Source of the DNA: Prauserella marina
Lineage (GTDB): Bacteria; Actinomycetota; Actinomycetes; Mycobacteriales; Pseudonocardiaceae
Assembly (NCBI RefSeq): GCF_002240355.1
Contig: NZ_CP016353.1
Span: forward strand, 1,166,501-1,230,500
Direction of reading: 5' to 3'
Length of the DNA stretch: 64,000 nt
Positions 16,274-24,483 of this stretch are shown here, piece by piece. The notes beneath the pieces were generated by a model, which was given only the letters and a program-made list of their open reading frames with translations, was not told the DNA's origin and ran no database searches. A program made the position numbers and the translations under genes. Within the stretch, counting starts at the first letter, position 1. Every line of letters starts with the position of its first letter.

Positions 16274-17365
16274 ATGACCGTTCTCGACACCAGAGCGCTG
16301 GGCCGCGCCACCCTTGCCAGGCAGCTGCTGCTCGACCGAGCCGAGCTGTCCGTGCCCGACGCCGTCGCGCAGCTGTGCGGTATGCAGGCGCAGGAGCCAC
16401 GGGAGCCGTTCACGGGGCTGTGGGCGAGACTGCGTGGGTTCGATCCCTCCACACTCGACAGTGCGCTGACCGGCCGCGAGGTGGTGCGCATGCATCTCAT
16501 GCGGCGCACCGTGCATCTCGTCACGGCGCGGGACGCGCTCGCGTGGCGGGACCGGCACGCCGCGATGCTCCGTCAGCGGGTGTTCGGTGTCTACCGTGCC
16601 GAACTGGACGGGGTGGACCTCGACGAGCTCGCCGCGGAGGGAAGGCGGCTGCTGTCCGAAGCCGAGCCGCGCTCGACGGCGGACATCGCGAAGGCACTCA
16701 TGGCGCGCTGGCCCAAGGCGGGGCAACGGGCGCTCGGCGAGCTGGTGATCTCCGCGCTTGTTCCGGTCGTGCAGCTTCCCCCTCGCGGGCTGTGGAAGGG
16801 AAAGGGCGGGGTCCGCAACGCGCTGTTGTCCTCGTGGCTGGGCGGGGAGGCCGCCGCTCCGGAAGGCGAGGGAACCGACCCCGCTGGCGAGGATCTCGTG
16901 CGGCGTTATCTCGCGGCCTTCGGGCCGGCCGCGAGCGCCGACCTGCGGTCGTGGTGCGGGCTCGCCGGGCTTCCCGCCGCCGTGTCGGCGGTCCGCGACG
17001 AACTGGTGAGTTTCCGCGACGAACGCGGCAGGGAACTGCTCGATCTGCCCGGCGCGCCGCGCCCCGATCCCGGCACCCCCGCACCGGTGCGGTTCCTGCC
17101 CGCCTTCGACAACGCGCTGCTCGGCTACCACGACCGTAGCCGCGTCATCGACGACGAGCACAAAGGAGTCTCGGTCGCCGGTGACCGCGTCGTGCTTGTC
17201 GACGGCAGGGTGTCGGCCACGTGGACAGTCAGGGAAGGCACTGTGCTCGTCGCGCGGCTGCGGACGCTGTCGCGAGCCGACCGGGACGCCGTTGTCGCGG
17301 AAGGACGGCTGCTCGCGGGATTCCTCTCCGATGGGACGGAAAACCGGGCCGAGATCACCACCTGA
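16274..17365 (+). CDS. Winged-helix AlkZ/YcaQ-like protein (HTH_42 family)
   Basis: The 363-residue protein matches the HTH_42 (DUF1006) family: ALGRATLARQLLLDR at the N-terminus, AQLCGMQAQEPREPFTGLWARL around residue 35, MHLMRRTVHLVTARDALAWR, and a C-terminal RFLPAFDNALLGYHDRSRV. The Q-A-Q in GMQAQ corresponds to the Q-x-Q/D motif that defines AlkZ-type DNA glycosylases, which unhook bulky or cross-linked alkyl adducts from natural products. Glycosylase activity is therefore possible but not demonstrated. A GGAGAAACG ribosome site precedes the ATG. The drug-efflux gene lies just upstream on the same strand. Confidence 0.85.
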   Translation: MTVLDTRALGRATLARQLLLDRAELSVPDAVAQLCGMQAQEPREPFTGLWARLRGFDPSTLDSALTGREVVRMHLMRRTVHLVTARDALAWRDRHAAMLRQRVFGVYRAELDGVDLDELAAEGRRLLSEAEPRSTADIAKALMARWPKAGQRALGELVISALVPVVQLPPRGLWKGKGGVRNALLSSWLGGEAAAPEGEGTDPAGEDLVRRYLAAFGPAASADLRSWCGLAGLPAAVSAVRDELVSFRDERGRELLDLPGAPRPDPGTPAPVRFLPAFDNALLGYHDRSRVIDDEHKGVSVAGDRVVLVDGRVSATWTVREGTVLVARLRTLSRADRDAVVAEGRLLAGFLSDGTENRAEITT

Positions 17366-17374
17366 GCGCGCGGT

Positions 17375-17902
17375 CTACACCACTTCCGGTTCGCATTCGC
17401 GGGCCATGGCGCCGAGTGCGTCGCCTTCGAGGCGCATGACGTCGAGTTCGTCGAGTCCTCGGGCACCGAGCCTGCGGTAGAACCGGATCGCGTTCTCGTT
17501 CGTGCGCAGAACCCACCACTCCAGCCGTCCGCAGCCCTGCCGTACCGCGAGGTCGGCGAGATGACCGAGCAGGATCCGGCCGATGCCGAGCCCCCGGTGG
17601 GATTCGCTGACGTAGAGGTCTTCGAGGTGCAGACCCTGACGGCCGAGGATCGTGCTGTAGGTGGGGTAGTAGATGGCGAACCCGGCTGGAGCGCCGTCCA
17701 CCACGGCCAGAATCGCGTGCGCGACGGGTTCCGCGCCGAACAGAGCGCGGGCGAGATCGTCCTGGGTCGCCTCGACCTCGCCCGGAAACTGTTCCGCCTC
17801 GGCCAGTTCGACGACGAAGCGGTGGAGGTCCGGAACATCGAAGGGCTCCGCCTGCCGCAGCGTGAGTTCGTGATCTCCCACGGAGAACTTACGGATCTGC
17901 AT
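17375..17902 (-). CDS. GNAT acetyltransferase, diamine/spermidine N-acetyltransferase-like
   Basis: The 175-residue protein resembles SSAT-type enzymes: FVVELAEAEQFPGEVEATQ near residue 30, LHLEDLYVSESHRGLGIGRILLGHLA (acetyl-CoA loop), and ENAIRFYRRLGAR. These are the characteristic positions of polyamine or thialysine acetyltransferases. It is 34 bp downstream of the P450 gene on the same strand and convergent to the AlkZ-like gene. The polyamine substrate is a family inference. Confidence 0.87.
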   Translation of the reverse strand: MQIRKFSVGDHELTLRQAEPFDVPDLHRFVVELAEAEQFPGEVEATQDDLARALFGAEPVAHAILAVVDGAPAGFAIYYPTYSTILGRQGLHLEDLYVSESHRGLGIGRILLGHLADLAVRQGCGRLEWWVLRTNENAIRFYRRLGARGLDELDVMRLEGDALGAMARECEPEVV

Positions 17903-17936
17903 GCCTCCATCATGCAGACCGCGCGGAACCGGGTGG

Positions 17937-19238
17937 TCAGGACCAGGTCACCGGCAACGCGTGCACCCCGAAGATCAGCATGTCGTTGCGCAGCGGCACG
18001 TGCTCGGCCGGGGTGGCCAGCCTCAGCGACGGCAGCCGGGTGATCAGTTCCTGGAAGCCGATGCGCATCTCGATGCGGGCGAGTTGCTGGCCGAGACACT
18101 GGTGGACGCCGTGCCCGAACGCGAGGTGCGGAGAGCGGGACCTGCGCAGGTCGAACCGGTCGGGTTCGGGGAAAAACCGGGGATCCCTGTTGACCTCGGG
18201 GGTCGCGATCACGACTGTCGCTCCGGCCGGAATGTCCACCCCGTCGACGGTGACCGGCTCCTTGGCCACCCTCGTCACCCCGAGCTGGACGATGCTCAGG
18301 TATCGCAGTAGTTCCTCGACGGTGTTGTCGATCAGCGAAGGGTCGGCGCGCAGGGCCGCGAGCTGTTCCGGATGTTCGAGCAGGGCGAGCGTGCCGAGGC
18401 CGAGCATGTTCGCCGTCGTCTCGTGCCCCGCCCCGAGCAGGACCAGCGTCATGTCGACGAGCTGGCCGTCGGTCAGCGGCGGATCCGCGTCGTGGATGAG
18501 CCCTGACAGCAGGTCGTCGGCCGGGTGACGCTGTTTGTCGGCGACCAGCCGCTGGATGAACGCGTAGAGCGCGCCGCTGGCCTTCGCGCGTTCCTCGCCG
18601 GAGGAGTTGAGGTTCAGGCCCACGGCCGTGTTGTGCTGGAACTCCTCCCTGTCGGCGTAGTCGACGCCGAGTAGTTCGCAGATCATCAGCGAAGGAACGG
18701 GCAGGGTGTACTCGGGAACGAGGTCGGCCTCCGTGCCCTTCGAGCGCATCGCCTCGATGCGCTCGACCGCGATCTGGGTCAGCCTCGGTTCCAGTTCCTT
18801 CATGCGCTTGACGGTGAACTGGCCGGTCAGCAGACGCCGCAACCTGGTGTGCTCCGGCGGATCCATGAAGATGAACATGCCGTCGGTCCGGGGCTGGGTT
18901 TGCGCGGGTTCCGCCTGCCGAGATGAGGCGGCGAGTTCGGCGACCTCGTCCGGCCGCAGGTGGGTGGCGTCGCGGTGGCGAAACCGGTCGGAGCTGAATC
19001 GCGGGTCCGCGAGCACCGCGCGGGCCGCGTCGAACCCGGTGACCAGAAACGCCTCGGCGCCGTTGAGCAGTGGAAGGGGCTGTACCTGCCCGCCGTTCCT
19101 TCGCCGTTCCAGGCCGGGCGCGGGGTCGAAGGGGCAGCCCGGCCGCCGCTGGGTCAGGTCGTCGGGAAGGATCCGGACCATCGCGGTCGGGGAATCGGAT
19201 GTCGCGTCGTACTCGGCCTGCTCACTGCTCGCGCTCAT
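17937..19238 (-). CDS. Cytochrome P450 (bacterial class I)
   Basis: The 433-residue protein has all P450 landmarks: I-helix AGHETT at 270-275, K-helix E309-L-L-R312, and the heme loop FGHGVHQCLGQQLAR with Cys381. HTRLRR near 130-135 is the usual C-helix heme contact. It belongs with soluble CYP105/CYP107-like actinobacterial enzymes. The ATG at 19238 has AGGAAAGGA upstream and is preferred to an upstream in-frame start. No ferredoxin gene is adjacent, so electrons must come from elsewhere. The substrate is unknown. Confidence 0.95.
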   Translation of the reverse strand: MSASSEQAEYDATSDSPTAMVRILPDDLTQRRPGCPFDPAPGLERRRNGGQVQPLPLLNGAEAFLVTGFDAARAVLADPRFSSDRFRHRDATHLRPDEVAELAASSRQAEPAQTQPRTDGMFIFMDPPEHTRLRRLLTGQFTVKRMKELEPRLTQIAVERIEAMRSKGTEADLVPEYTLPVPSLMICELLGVDYADREEFQHNTAVGLNLNSSGEERAKASGALYAFIQRLVADKQRHPADDLLSGLIHDADPPLTDGQLVDMTLVLLGAGHETTANMLGLGTLALLEHPEQLAALRADPSLIDNTVEELLRYLSIVQLGVTRVAKEPVTVDGVDIPAGATVVIATPEVNRDPRFFPEPDRFDLRRSRSPHLAFGHGVHQCLGQQLARIEMRIGFQELITRLPSLRLATPAEHVPLRNDMLIFGVHALPVTWS

Positions 19239-19311
19239 CGGCACGTCCTTTCCTGGCAGGACATCGCGGGGTGTCCTGTCGTGGTGGGCGCGACCCAGAC
19301 TAGCCAAAAAT

Positions 19312-19343
19312 ATGCATAGTGCGCATCAATGCACTTCATGCAT
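19312..19343. promoter_or_regulatory. Repeated ATGCA(T/C) boxes in the P450 upstream region
   Basis: ATGCAT occurs at 19312-19317 and 19338-19343, with ATGCAC at 19329-19334 and GCGCAT at 19321-19326. The cluster lies about 75-105 bp upstream of the P450 start, in the AT-richest part of the gap to the divergent membrane protein. It looks like a multi-site operator or promoter element. The binding protein is unknown. Confidence 0.35.
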
Positions 19344-19430
19344 CTTTGGCGCCGACTGATACCTCCGGTGGTGACCGGTCCTACTCGCGAGGGAAGTGGA
19401 CGGCGGGGGCGGAGCGGCAGATTGACCAGG

Positions 19431-20516
19431 GTGAACACCACTCGCGCCGCGAAGGCGAACCCAGCACCCTCCGGGCCCAGCGCGGTGACCACGGCCTCTG
19501 CGGAAAGCCGTTCGCCGATGCCGGTCGTCGTGGTCGCCCTCTGGTCGGTCTGCTATCTCGTGCTCGGTCTGGTCTGGACCTTCGGCGGCTCCGTCGCGTA
19601 CCCGTTCGACGCGGGCGACGGTGCGGGCGACACCCTGCTCGACCCGCTGCCGGTCTCGGCGGGCGGTGGCGTTCTCGCGGCGCTGGCGCTCGCCGCCGGG
19701 CTGCTCGCGCTGACCATTCGAGGGCGGCGGCCTGGCAGGGTCGCGGCCGTCGCCGCCGTCGCCGCCGGGATTTGCCTCGCCGTCGTCATTCCCGACGTGC
19801 GCATCCTCATGACGGTGGGCTATCTGCTCGTCATGACCGCCGGTGCGGTGGTGGGGCAGGTCGACATCGCGATGGTCACGACCATGGTGACCTGGCCGAG
19901 CATCAACCTGCTGATCATGATGAGCGCGGGCGTGGCGCTCACGGTCCTCGGCGCACGGAGGTGGCTGGGATCCCCGGCATGGCAACCCACCGTGAGCGGT
20001 GCGCTTCGTGTGGGAAGGATCGCCACCGCGATCGCCGTCGCCGTTCCCTTCGGCTATGCCGTGACCCGGTTCGGCTGGCTCTTCGGCATTCCCGTCGGAA
20101 TCAGCGACGAGTTCCTGGCCGTCATCACCGAGATCGCGCCGATCGGCGCGGGCCTCGCCGCCTTCGGTCTGCTGGGCGCCGTGCTCACCGTCGGACTCGT
20201 CCGCCCGTGGGGCGAGATCTGGCCGAGGTGGGTGCCGCTCCTGCGGGGCAGGACGATTCCGGCGAGATTGCCCGCCTTCGCGGCACTGGCCGTTGCCATG
20301 CCCATCACCTCGGCGGGGCTCATGTACGTCCGCAAGAAGATCCGCGGCGAGGACATGGGTCCAGCCGGTGCCTCCGATCAGCTGGGCGCGTGGTTGCCCG
20401 AAATGCTGTGGCCGTTGTGGGGAGCGGCGCTCGCGGTCGCCGCGATCGCCTATCTGGTCCGCAGGAGACTGACCACGCCAGGGGAGCGCCCAGGAGAGCC
20501 CGTCCGTCCTGAGTAG
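19431..20516 (+). CDS. Hypothetical polytopic membrane protein
   Basis: With the GTG at 19431 the protein is 361 residues: a polar N-terminal tail of about 30 residues, then some eight TM helices starting at PVVVVALWSVCYLVLGLVW. An in-frame ATG at 19329 lies inside the repeated ATGCA boxes and gives an Arg-rich, non-coding-looking extension. A periplasmic-type acidic loop (AYPFDAGDGAGDTLLD) follows TM1. I do not recognise a family. It is convergent with a DrrAB-type exporter, and the two share a hairpin terminator. Confidence 0.7.
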   Translation: MNTTRAAKANPAPSGPSAVTTASAESRSPMPVVVVALWSVCYLVLGLVWTFGGSVAYPFDAGDGAGDTLLDPLPVSAGGGVLAALALAAGLLALTIRGRRPGRVAAVAAVAAGICLAVVIPDVRILMTVGYLLVMTAGAVVGQVDIAMVTTMVTWPSINLLIMMSAGVALTVLGARRWLGSPAWQPTVSGALRVGRIATAIAVAVPFGYAVTRFGWLFGIPVGISDEFLAVITEIAPIGAGLAAFGLLGAVLTVGLVRPWGEIWPRWVPLLRGRTIPARLPAFAALAVAMPITSAGLMYVRKKIRGEDMGPAGASDQLGAWLPEMLWPLWGAALAVAAIAYLVRRRLTTPGERPGEPVRPE

Positions 20517-20526
20517 ACAGACGGGC
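20498..20526. terminator. Bidirectional hairpin terminator
   Basis: An 11-bp stem with one mismatch (GCCCGTCCGTC / GACAGACGGGC) and a 7-base loop spans the stop codon of the membrane gene and lies 8 bp before the stop of the convergent ABC permease. It is well placed to stop transcription in both directions. Confidence 0.65.
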
Positions 20527-20533
20527 CTTCCGG

Positions 20534-21334
20534 TCAGCTCCGGGCGGCTCGCCGGAACAGCATCGTGGTCAACACGGTCGCGGCCACGCCGAGTCCCAGC
20601 AGCCACACCGCCGACAACACCAGCGTGTGCTGATCGGGATTGCCGGTAGCCAGTCCTCGCAGTGCTTCGATGACCAGGGTGAGCGGCTGGTTCTCCGCGA
20701 AGCCCCTCAGGAAGCCCGGCAGGTTTCCGACGGGAATGAACGCCGTCGAAAGGTACGGCAGGAACAGCGCGACGAAACTGAACATGCCTGCCGAATCGGC
20801 CGAGGTCGCCGCGAGTCCCCATGCGGCGGCGATGAGGGTGAACACGAGTATGTAGGCGACGAGCAGCGCGGCGATACCGAGCCATTCCGCCGGTGAGGCC
20901 GTCGGCCGGAAACCGAGTGCCACCGCGACGAACATGACGATGACCGTGGACCCGAGATTGCGCAGCAGGCTCGCGAACACGTGCCCGAAGATCACCCCGG
21001 ACGCTCTGATGGGCATCGTGCGCAGCCGTTCGATGAACCCCTTCGAGACGTCGGTGTGGATGGAGGTCGCGGTGAGCGCCGCGCCGAAACCGGCGCACAG
21101 CAACATGACTCCTGGCGTGACGTAGTCGGCGTACGCGCCGCCGACGGTGGTGTCGAGCGCCGCGCCGAACACGGTGACGAACAGCAGCATGATCGCGACC
21201 GGGGCGACGACGGCGGTCACGAGACTGTCGAGATTGCGCAGGGAATGGATGACGCTGCGTTTGGTGAAGATCAGTTCGGTGGTCAGTCCGCGAGCACCAC
21301 GCCGCGCGGCTCCTGTTGCCATCGCCGTGTTCAT
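20534..21334 (-). CDS. ABC-2 permease, DrrB-like
   Basis: The 266-residue protein has six TM helices, with LITKRS-like FTKRSVIHSLRNLDSLV before TM1 and the DrrB-type GFIERLRTMPI loop and PLTLVIEALRGLATG near the C-terminus. Its ATG overlaps the stop of the ATPase gene by four bases (ATGA), fixing the start. With the ATPase it forms a daunorubicin-resistance-type exporter. Drug or lipid export is inferred from the family. Confidence 0.9.
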   Translation of the reverse strand: MNTAMATGAARRGARGLTTELIFTKRSVIHSLRNLDSLVTAVVAPVAIMLLFVTVFGAALDTTVGGAYADYVTPGVMLLCAGFGAALTATSIHTDVSKGFIERLRTMPIRASGVIFGHVFASLLRNLGSTVIVMFVAVALGFRPTASPAEWLGIAALLVAYILVFTLIAAAWGLAATSADSAGMFSFVALFLPYLSTAFIPVGNLPGFLRGFAENQPLTLVIEALRGLATGNPDQHTLVLSAVWLLGLGVAATVLTTMLFRRAARS

Positions 21335-22284
21335 CGCGCGTTCTCCTCGACGTTCTCGGTGTTCTGGGCGGCCCGGTGTCCGGTCAGCGCGAGGAAGGCG
21401 TCGTCGAGGGTCGGGGCGTGTACCGAGAACGTCCTGACGGTTCGTCCTTCGGCGTGGTAGGCGTTGAGCACCTGCCTGACGCGTTCCGGATCGCCGTCGG
21501 TAGCTTCCCTTGCCACGGTTCCGTCGTCGAGTACCAGCTCGATCGATTCGCCGCCGACCTGGCGCTTGAGTTCCGCAGCCGTTCCCGCCGCGACGATCGT
21601 GCCGCCGTCGAGTACGGCGATCCGGTCGGCGAGGGTGTCGGCCTCTTCCAGGTACTGGGTGGTGAGGAAGATCGTCTTTCCTTGGTCGGCGAGCCGGGTG
21701 ACGACGTTCCACAGCGCCGAGCGGCTGCGGGTGTCCATTCCGGTCGTCGGCTCGTCGAGGAAGATCACCGGAGGTGAGCTGATGAGGCCGGCAGCCAGGT
21801 CGAGTCGCCTGCGCATTCCTCCCGAGTAGAGGCCGACCCTGCGGCCTCCGGCATCGGTGAGGTCGAACTCCGCGAGCAGTTCGTTCGCTCGCGCGATCGC
21901 GCCGCGTTTGGACTCGCCGAGCAGCCTTCCGACCATCACCAGGTTCTCCATGCCGGTCAGTTCCTCGTCGACCGAGGCGTACTGGCCGGTCACGCTGATG
22001 AGCTCGCGTACGCGAGCCGGGTCCTTCGTGAGGTCGTTCCCGAGCACGCTCGCGGTGCCGGAACTGGGCTTGATCAGGGTCGTGAGGATGCGGATGAGTG
22101 TGGTCTTGCCCGCCCCGTTGGGGCCGAGCAACGCGAAGACCTGCCCCTGTGGCACGTCGAAGCTGACCCCGCTCAGTACCGCGCGGTCGTCGTAGGACTT
22201 GTGGATTTCCCGCACCGATATCGCCGATTCCGTCACGTCATCGTGGCTCCGGATCGGTGGCCGCCGGGTCGTCTGAGTCGTCAT
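21331..22284 (-). CDS. DrrA-like ABC transporter ATP-binding protein
   Basis: The 317-residue protein has Walker A GPNGAGKTT, signature YSGGMRRRLDLAAGL, Walker B VIFLDEPTTGMD and switch His in LTTQYLEEAD (Gln replaces the His, as is common in DrrA). The C-terminal extension with TLDDAFLALTGHRA is the DrrA-type regulatory region. It is divergent from a TetR gene across a 60-bp gap with a triple half-site operator, so drug-responsive derepression is likely. Confidence 0.92.
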   Translation of the reverse strand: MTTQTTRRPPIRSHDDVTESAISVREIHKSYDDRAVLSGVSFDVPQGQVFALLGPNGAGKTTLIRILTTLIKPSSGTASVLGNDLTKDPARVRELISVTGQYASVDEELTGMENLVMVGRLLGESKRGAIARANELLAEFDLTDAGGRRVGLYSGGMRRRLDLAAGLISSPPVIFLDEPTTGMDTRSRSALWNVVTRLADQGKTIFLTTQYLEEADTLADRIAVLDGGTIVAAGTAAELKRQVGGESIELVLDDGTVAREATDGDPERVRQVLNAYHAEGRTVRTFSVHAPTLDDAFLALTGHRAAQNTENVEENAR

Positions 22285-22300
22285 GGGTACAGCGTAACCA

Positions 22301-22335
22301 TTACGCAGTACTTCTGCGCAAGGGGTACGCAGTAA
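22301..22335. promoter_or_regulatory. TetR operator: three TACGCAG-type half-sites
   Basis: TTACGCAG at 22301-22308 and CTGCGCAA at 22314-22321 form an inverted repeat with one mismatch. A third half-site, TACGCAGTAA, follows at 22326-22335. The array fills the 60-bp gap between the divergent drrA-like and tetR-like genes, ending 9 bp before the TetR start. It is the obvious binding site for the adjacent repressor, controlling both genes. Confidence 0.65.
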
Positions 22336-22344
22336 GCTGTCGTC

Positions 22345-23106
22345 ATGTCACACGAAGAGGGCGAAAGCCGCGGAACCGACCTGGGCGTTCCCGAGGCGGT
22401 GCTACTGGCATGGAACCTCACACCGGCGCCGACGAAGGGGCCGAAGCCGAGGTGGACACTCCAGCAGTTGCTCGACACGGCGGTGGACCTCGGCGACAAG
22501 GGCGGTATCGAGGCGATCAGCATGAGCGGGCTGGCGAAGGCGCTCGGCAGTGGGACGATGTCGCTCTACCGGTACGTCTCCTCGCGCGAGGTCCTTGTCG
22601 TGCTCGCCGCCGACCACGCGCTCGGCCCGCCTCCGGCACCTGAGGGAACGGACTGGCGGCAGCGATTGCGTGCCTGGGTGCTCGATCTGCGGAGGGTCTA
22701 CCTCGCGCACCCGTGGCTGACGACGGTGCCGGTCGGCACGGAGCCGTTGCTCCCTTCCTATCTGCGCAGGCTCGAAGCGGGGCTGGAATGCGTGGCCGAC
22801 CTCGGTCTTTCCGGTACCCGCGCGGTCACCGTGCTCACTCTGCTGTGGACATACACCCGTGCCGACGCCGAACAGGGCGCCCAGCTCGCCGCCGAGGAGC
22901 GTGGTCAGCCACCCGAGGAGGTCAACAAGCTCTTCGCCGACCGGCTCCGCGTGCTCGGCAAGGGCGACGAGTTCGCGCTGCTGCTCGGAGTTCTCGACGG
23001 CGAGCGGCGCGAGTTCTCCGGTCGGGAAGAAGGTGGGCAGGACGGTGAGTTCCTCGACGCCATCGAGATCATTCTCAGCGGTATCGAGACGAAGGCCGTC
23101 AACTGA
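22345..23106 (+). CDS. TetR family regulator (TetR_C_1-type) of the DrrAB exporter
   Basis: The 253-residue protein has an N-terminal region of about 30 residues before the helix-turn-helix (WTLQQLLDTAVDLGDKGG, then SMSGLAKALGSGTMSLYRYV). The C-terminal ligand-binding domain is of the tetracycline-repressor type. It is divergent from the exporter with the repeated operator between them. The gene end overlaps the convergent Ser/Thr kinase by 8 bp. The ligand is probably an exporter substrate, unknown here. Confidence 0.9.
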   Translation: MSHEEGESRGTDLGVPEAVLLAWNLTPAPTKGPKPRWTLQQLLDTAVDLGDKGGIEAISMSGLAKALGSGTMSLYRYVSSREVLVVLAADHALGPPPAPEGTDWRQRLRAWVLDLRRVYLAHPWLTTVPVGTEPLLPSYLRRLEAGLECVADLGLSGTRAVTVLTLLWTYTRADAEQGAQLAAEERGQPPEEVNKLFADRLRVLGKGDEFALLLGVLDGERREFSGREEGGQDGEFLDAIEIILSGIETKAVN

Positions 23107-24427
23107 GCCGGCTGGACGCGCGCCGTGCTTTCCTCAGCTCCCACGCCCATCCGGTCGAGATGAGGGCGAGGACGGTGATCACGGTCATCGCGACCACTCC
23201 GGCACCTTCCTTGTAGCCGTCGGTGACGTCGAGCGCCATGGTGAGCGCGAACAGCCCGTCGAAGGCCCCCGCGACGGCGAGCCCCGTGAAGGCGAAGCCG
23301 CCGAAGCCGACGATGGCGGCCACCGTTTGTCCCGCGCGGTCCGGCAACAGCCTGGTGACGCCGGTACAGGCAAGGCCGAGTAGTAAACCGTTGACGACGA
23401 CGGCGACGACGAAGATCAGGTATTCCTCGTCGCCGGTGGTGGCCTCCCAGACCGCGCCGAGCGTCCCGATTCCGGCGATGGCGAACGCGACGATGACCGC
23501 GAGAATCACCGCGATGGCCTTTGCCTGCCACATCTTCGGCGTATCGCGCCTCGCGAGCATCTTGGTGTCGCGGCGGGGGACCGGTGAGGTGTGCGCCCGC
23601 GTGGGTGCTCCCGCGAGCATCGCGAGTGCTTCGGGCACGGTCGGCCGGTTGGCTGGATCCTTGTCGAGCAGCCGGACGATGAGGCCGGTCAGCCTGCCCG
23701 CTTTCGTCGGCTGGGGCGGTTCTTCGAGCAGGACCGCCGTCAGCGTCCCCGCCTGGGAGTCGCGGCGGAACGGGGAAAAGCCCTCGACGGCTTGATAGAG
23801 CGTCACACCGAGGGAGAACAGGTCGCTCGCGGGAAGGTTGTCCTCGCCACGAAGCCGTTCCGGGGCCATGTACTCGGGTGAGCCGACGAACATGCCGGTG
23901 GCGGTCAGCGTCGTGTCCGTGTTGTGCACGGCGGTCCCGAAGTCGGTGAGCAGGAACCGCCCTCGCTCGGTGAACATGACGTTGGCCGGTTTGATGTCCC
24001 TGTGCACCACGGCTTTCTCGTGCGCGGTCCCGATGGCCGACAACAGTGCGAACGCCAGTTCCGCCGCGGCGTCGATCGCCAGCGGCCCTCTGGTCTTGAT
24101 GTGCTCGTCGAGTGAGTTGCCCTCGATGAGTTCCATGACGATCCAGGGCAGGCCGTCCTCGACGACGACGTCGTGGATCGCGACGATGTTCTCGTGTGCC
24201 CGCAGTCTTGCCGCGTTACGGGCCTCACGGGTCGCGCGGGCGAGACGGTCGGCCTGTTCCGCCTCGGTCATTCCGGGAAGCAGTCGTAGTTCCTTGATGG
24301 CGACGTCGACGTCCAGTGCCTGGTCGCGGGCTTGCCAGACCTTGCCGAAACCGCCGGACCCCAGTTCGGCGAGCAGCCGGTAGCGGCCTCCGACAACACG
24401 GCCGTCCTTGGTCGATGTCATCGCCAC
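23099..24427 (-). CDS. Ser/Thr protein kinase with C-terminal membrane domain
   Basis: The 442-residue protein has a complete Hanks kinase domain: GSGGFGKV at 23-30, Lys45, HRDIKPAN at 142-149, DFG at 162-164, and YMAPERL. It covers roughly residues 12-275. The C-terminal third has four TM helices (from about residue 300: AIAVILAVIVAFAIAGIGTL and onwards) with short loops and no large extracellular sensor. The GTG at 24427 has AGGAAG eight bases upstream; an ATG two codons later is possible. Membrane-embedded sensing is inferred. Confidence 0.9.
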   Translation of the reverse strand: MAMTSTKDGRVVGGRYRLLAELGSGGFGKVWQARDQALDVDVAIKELRLLPGMTEAEQADRLARATREARNAARLRAHENIVAIHDVVVEDGLPWIVMELIEGNSLDEHIKTRGPLAIDAAAELAFALLSAIGTAHEKAVVHRDIKPANVMFTERGRFLLTDFGTAVHNTDTTLTATGMFVGSPEYMAPERLRGEDNLPASDLFSLGVTLYQAVEGFSPFRRDSQAGTLTAVLLEEPPQPTKAGRLTGLIVRLLDKDPANRPTVPEALAMLAGAPTRAHTSPVPRRDTKMLARRDTPKMWQAKAIAVILAVIVAFAIAGIGTLGAVWEATTGDEEYLIFVVAVVVNGLLLGLACTGVTRLLPDRAGQTVAAIVGFGGFAFTGLAVAGAFDGLFALTMALDVTDGYKEGAGVVAMTVITVLALISTGWAWELRKARRASSRLS

Positions 24428-24483
24428 CCCGCTTGCTTCCTTGATCGACAGTTGGTCAGATTACAGCGCGGATACCAGAGCGG

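Noticed and set aside
19326-21098. 590-codon minus-strand frame across the membrane protein and the DrrB-like permease
   Set aside because: It is a His/Arg/Asp-rich shadow; the plus-strand membrane protein and the minus permease in other frames have TM patterns.
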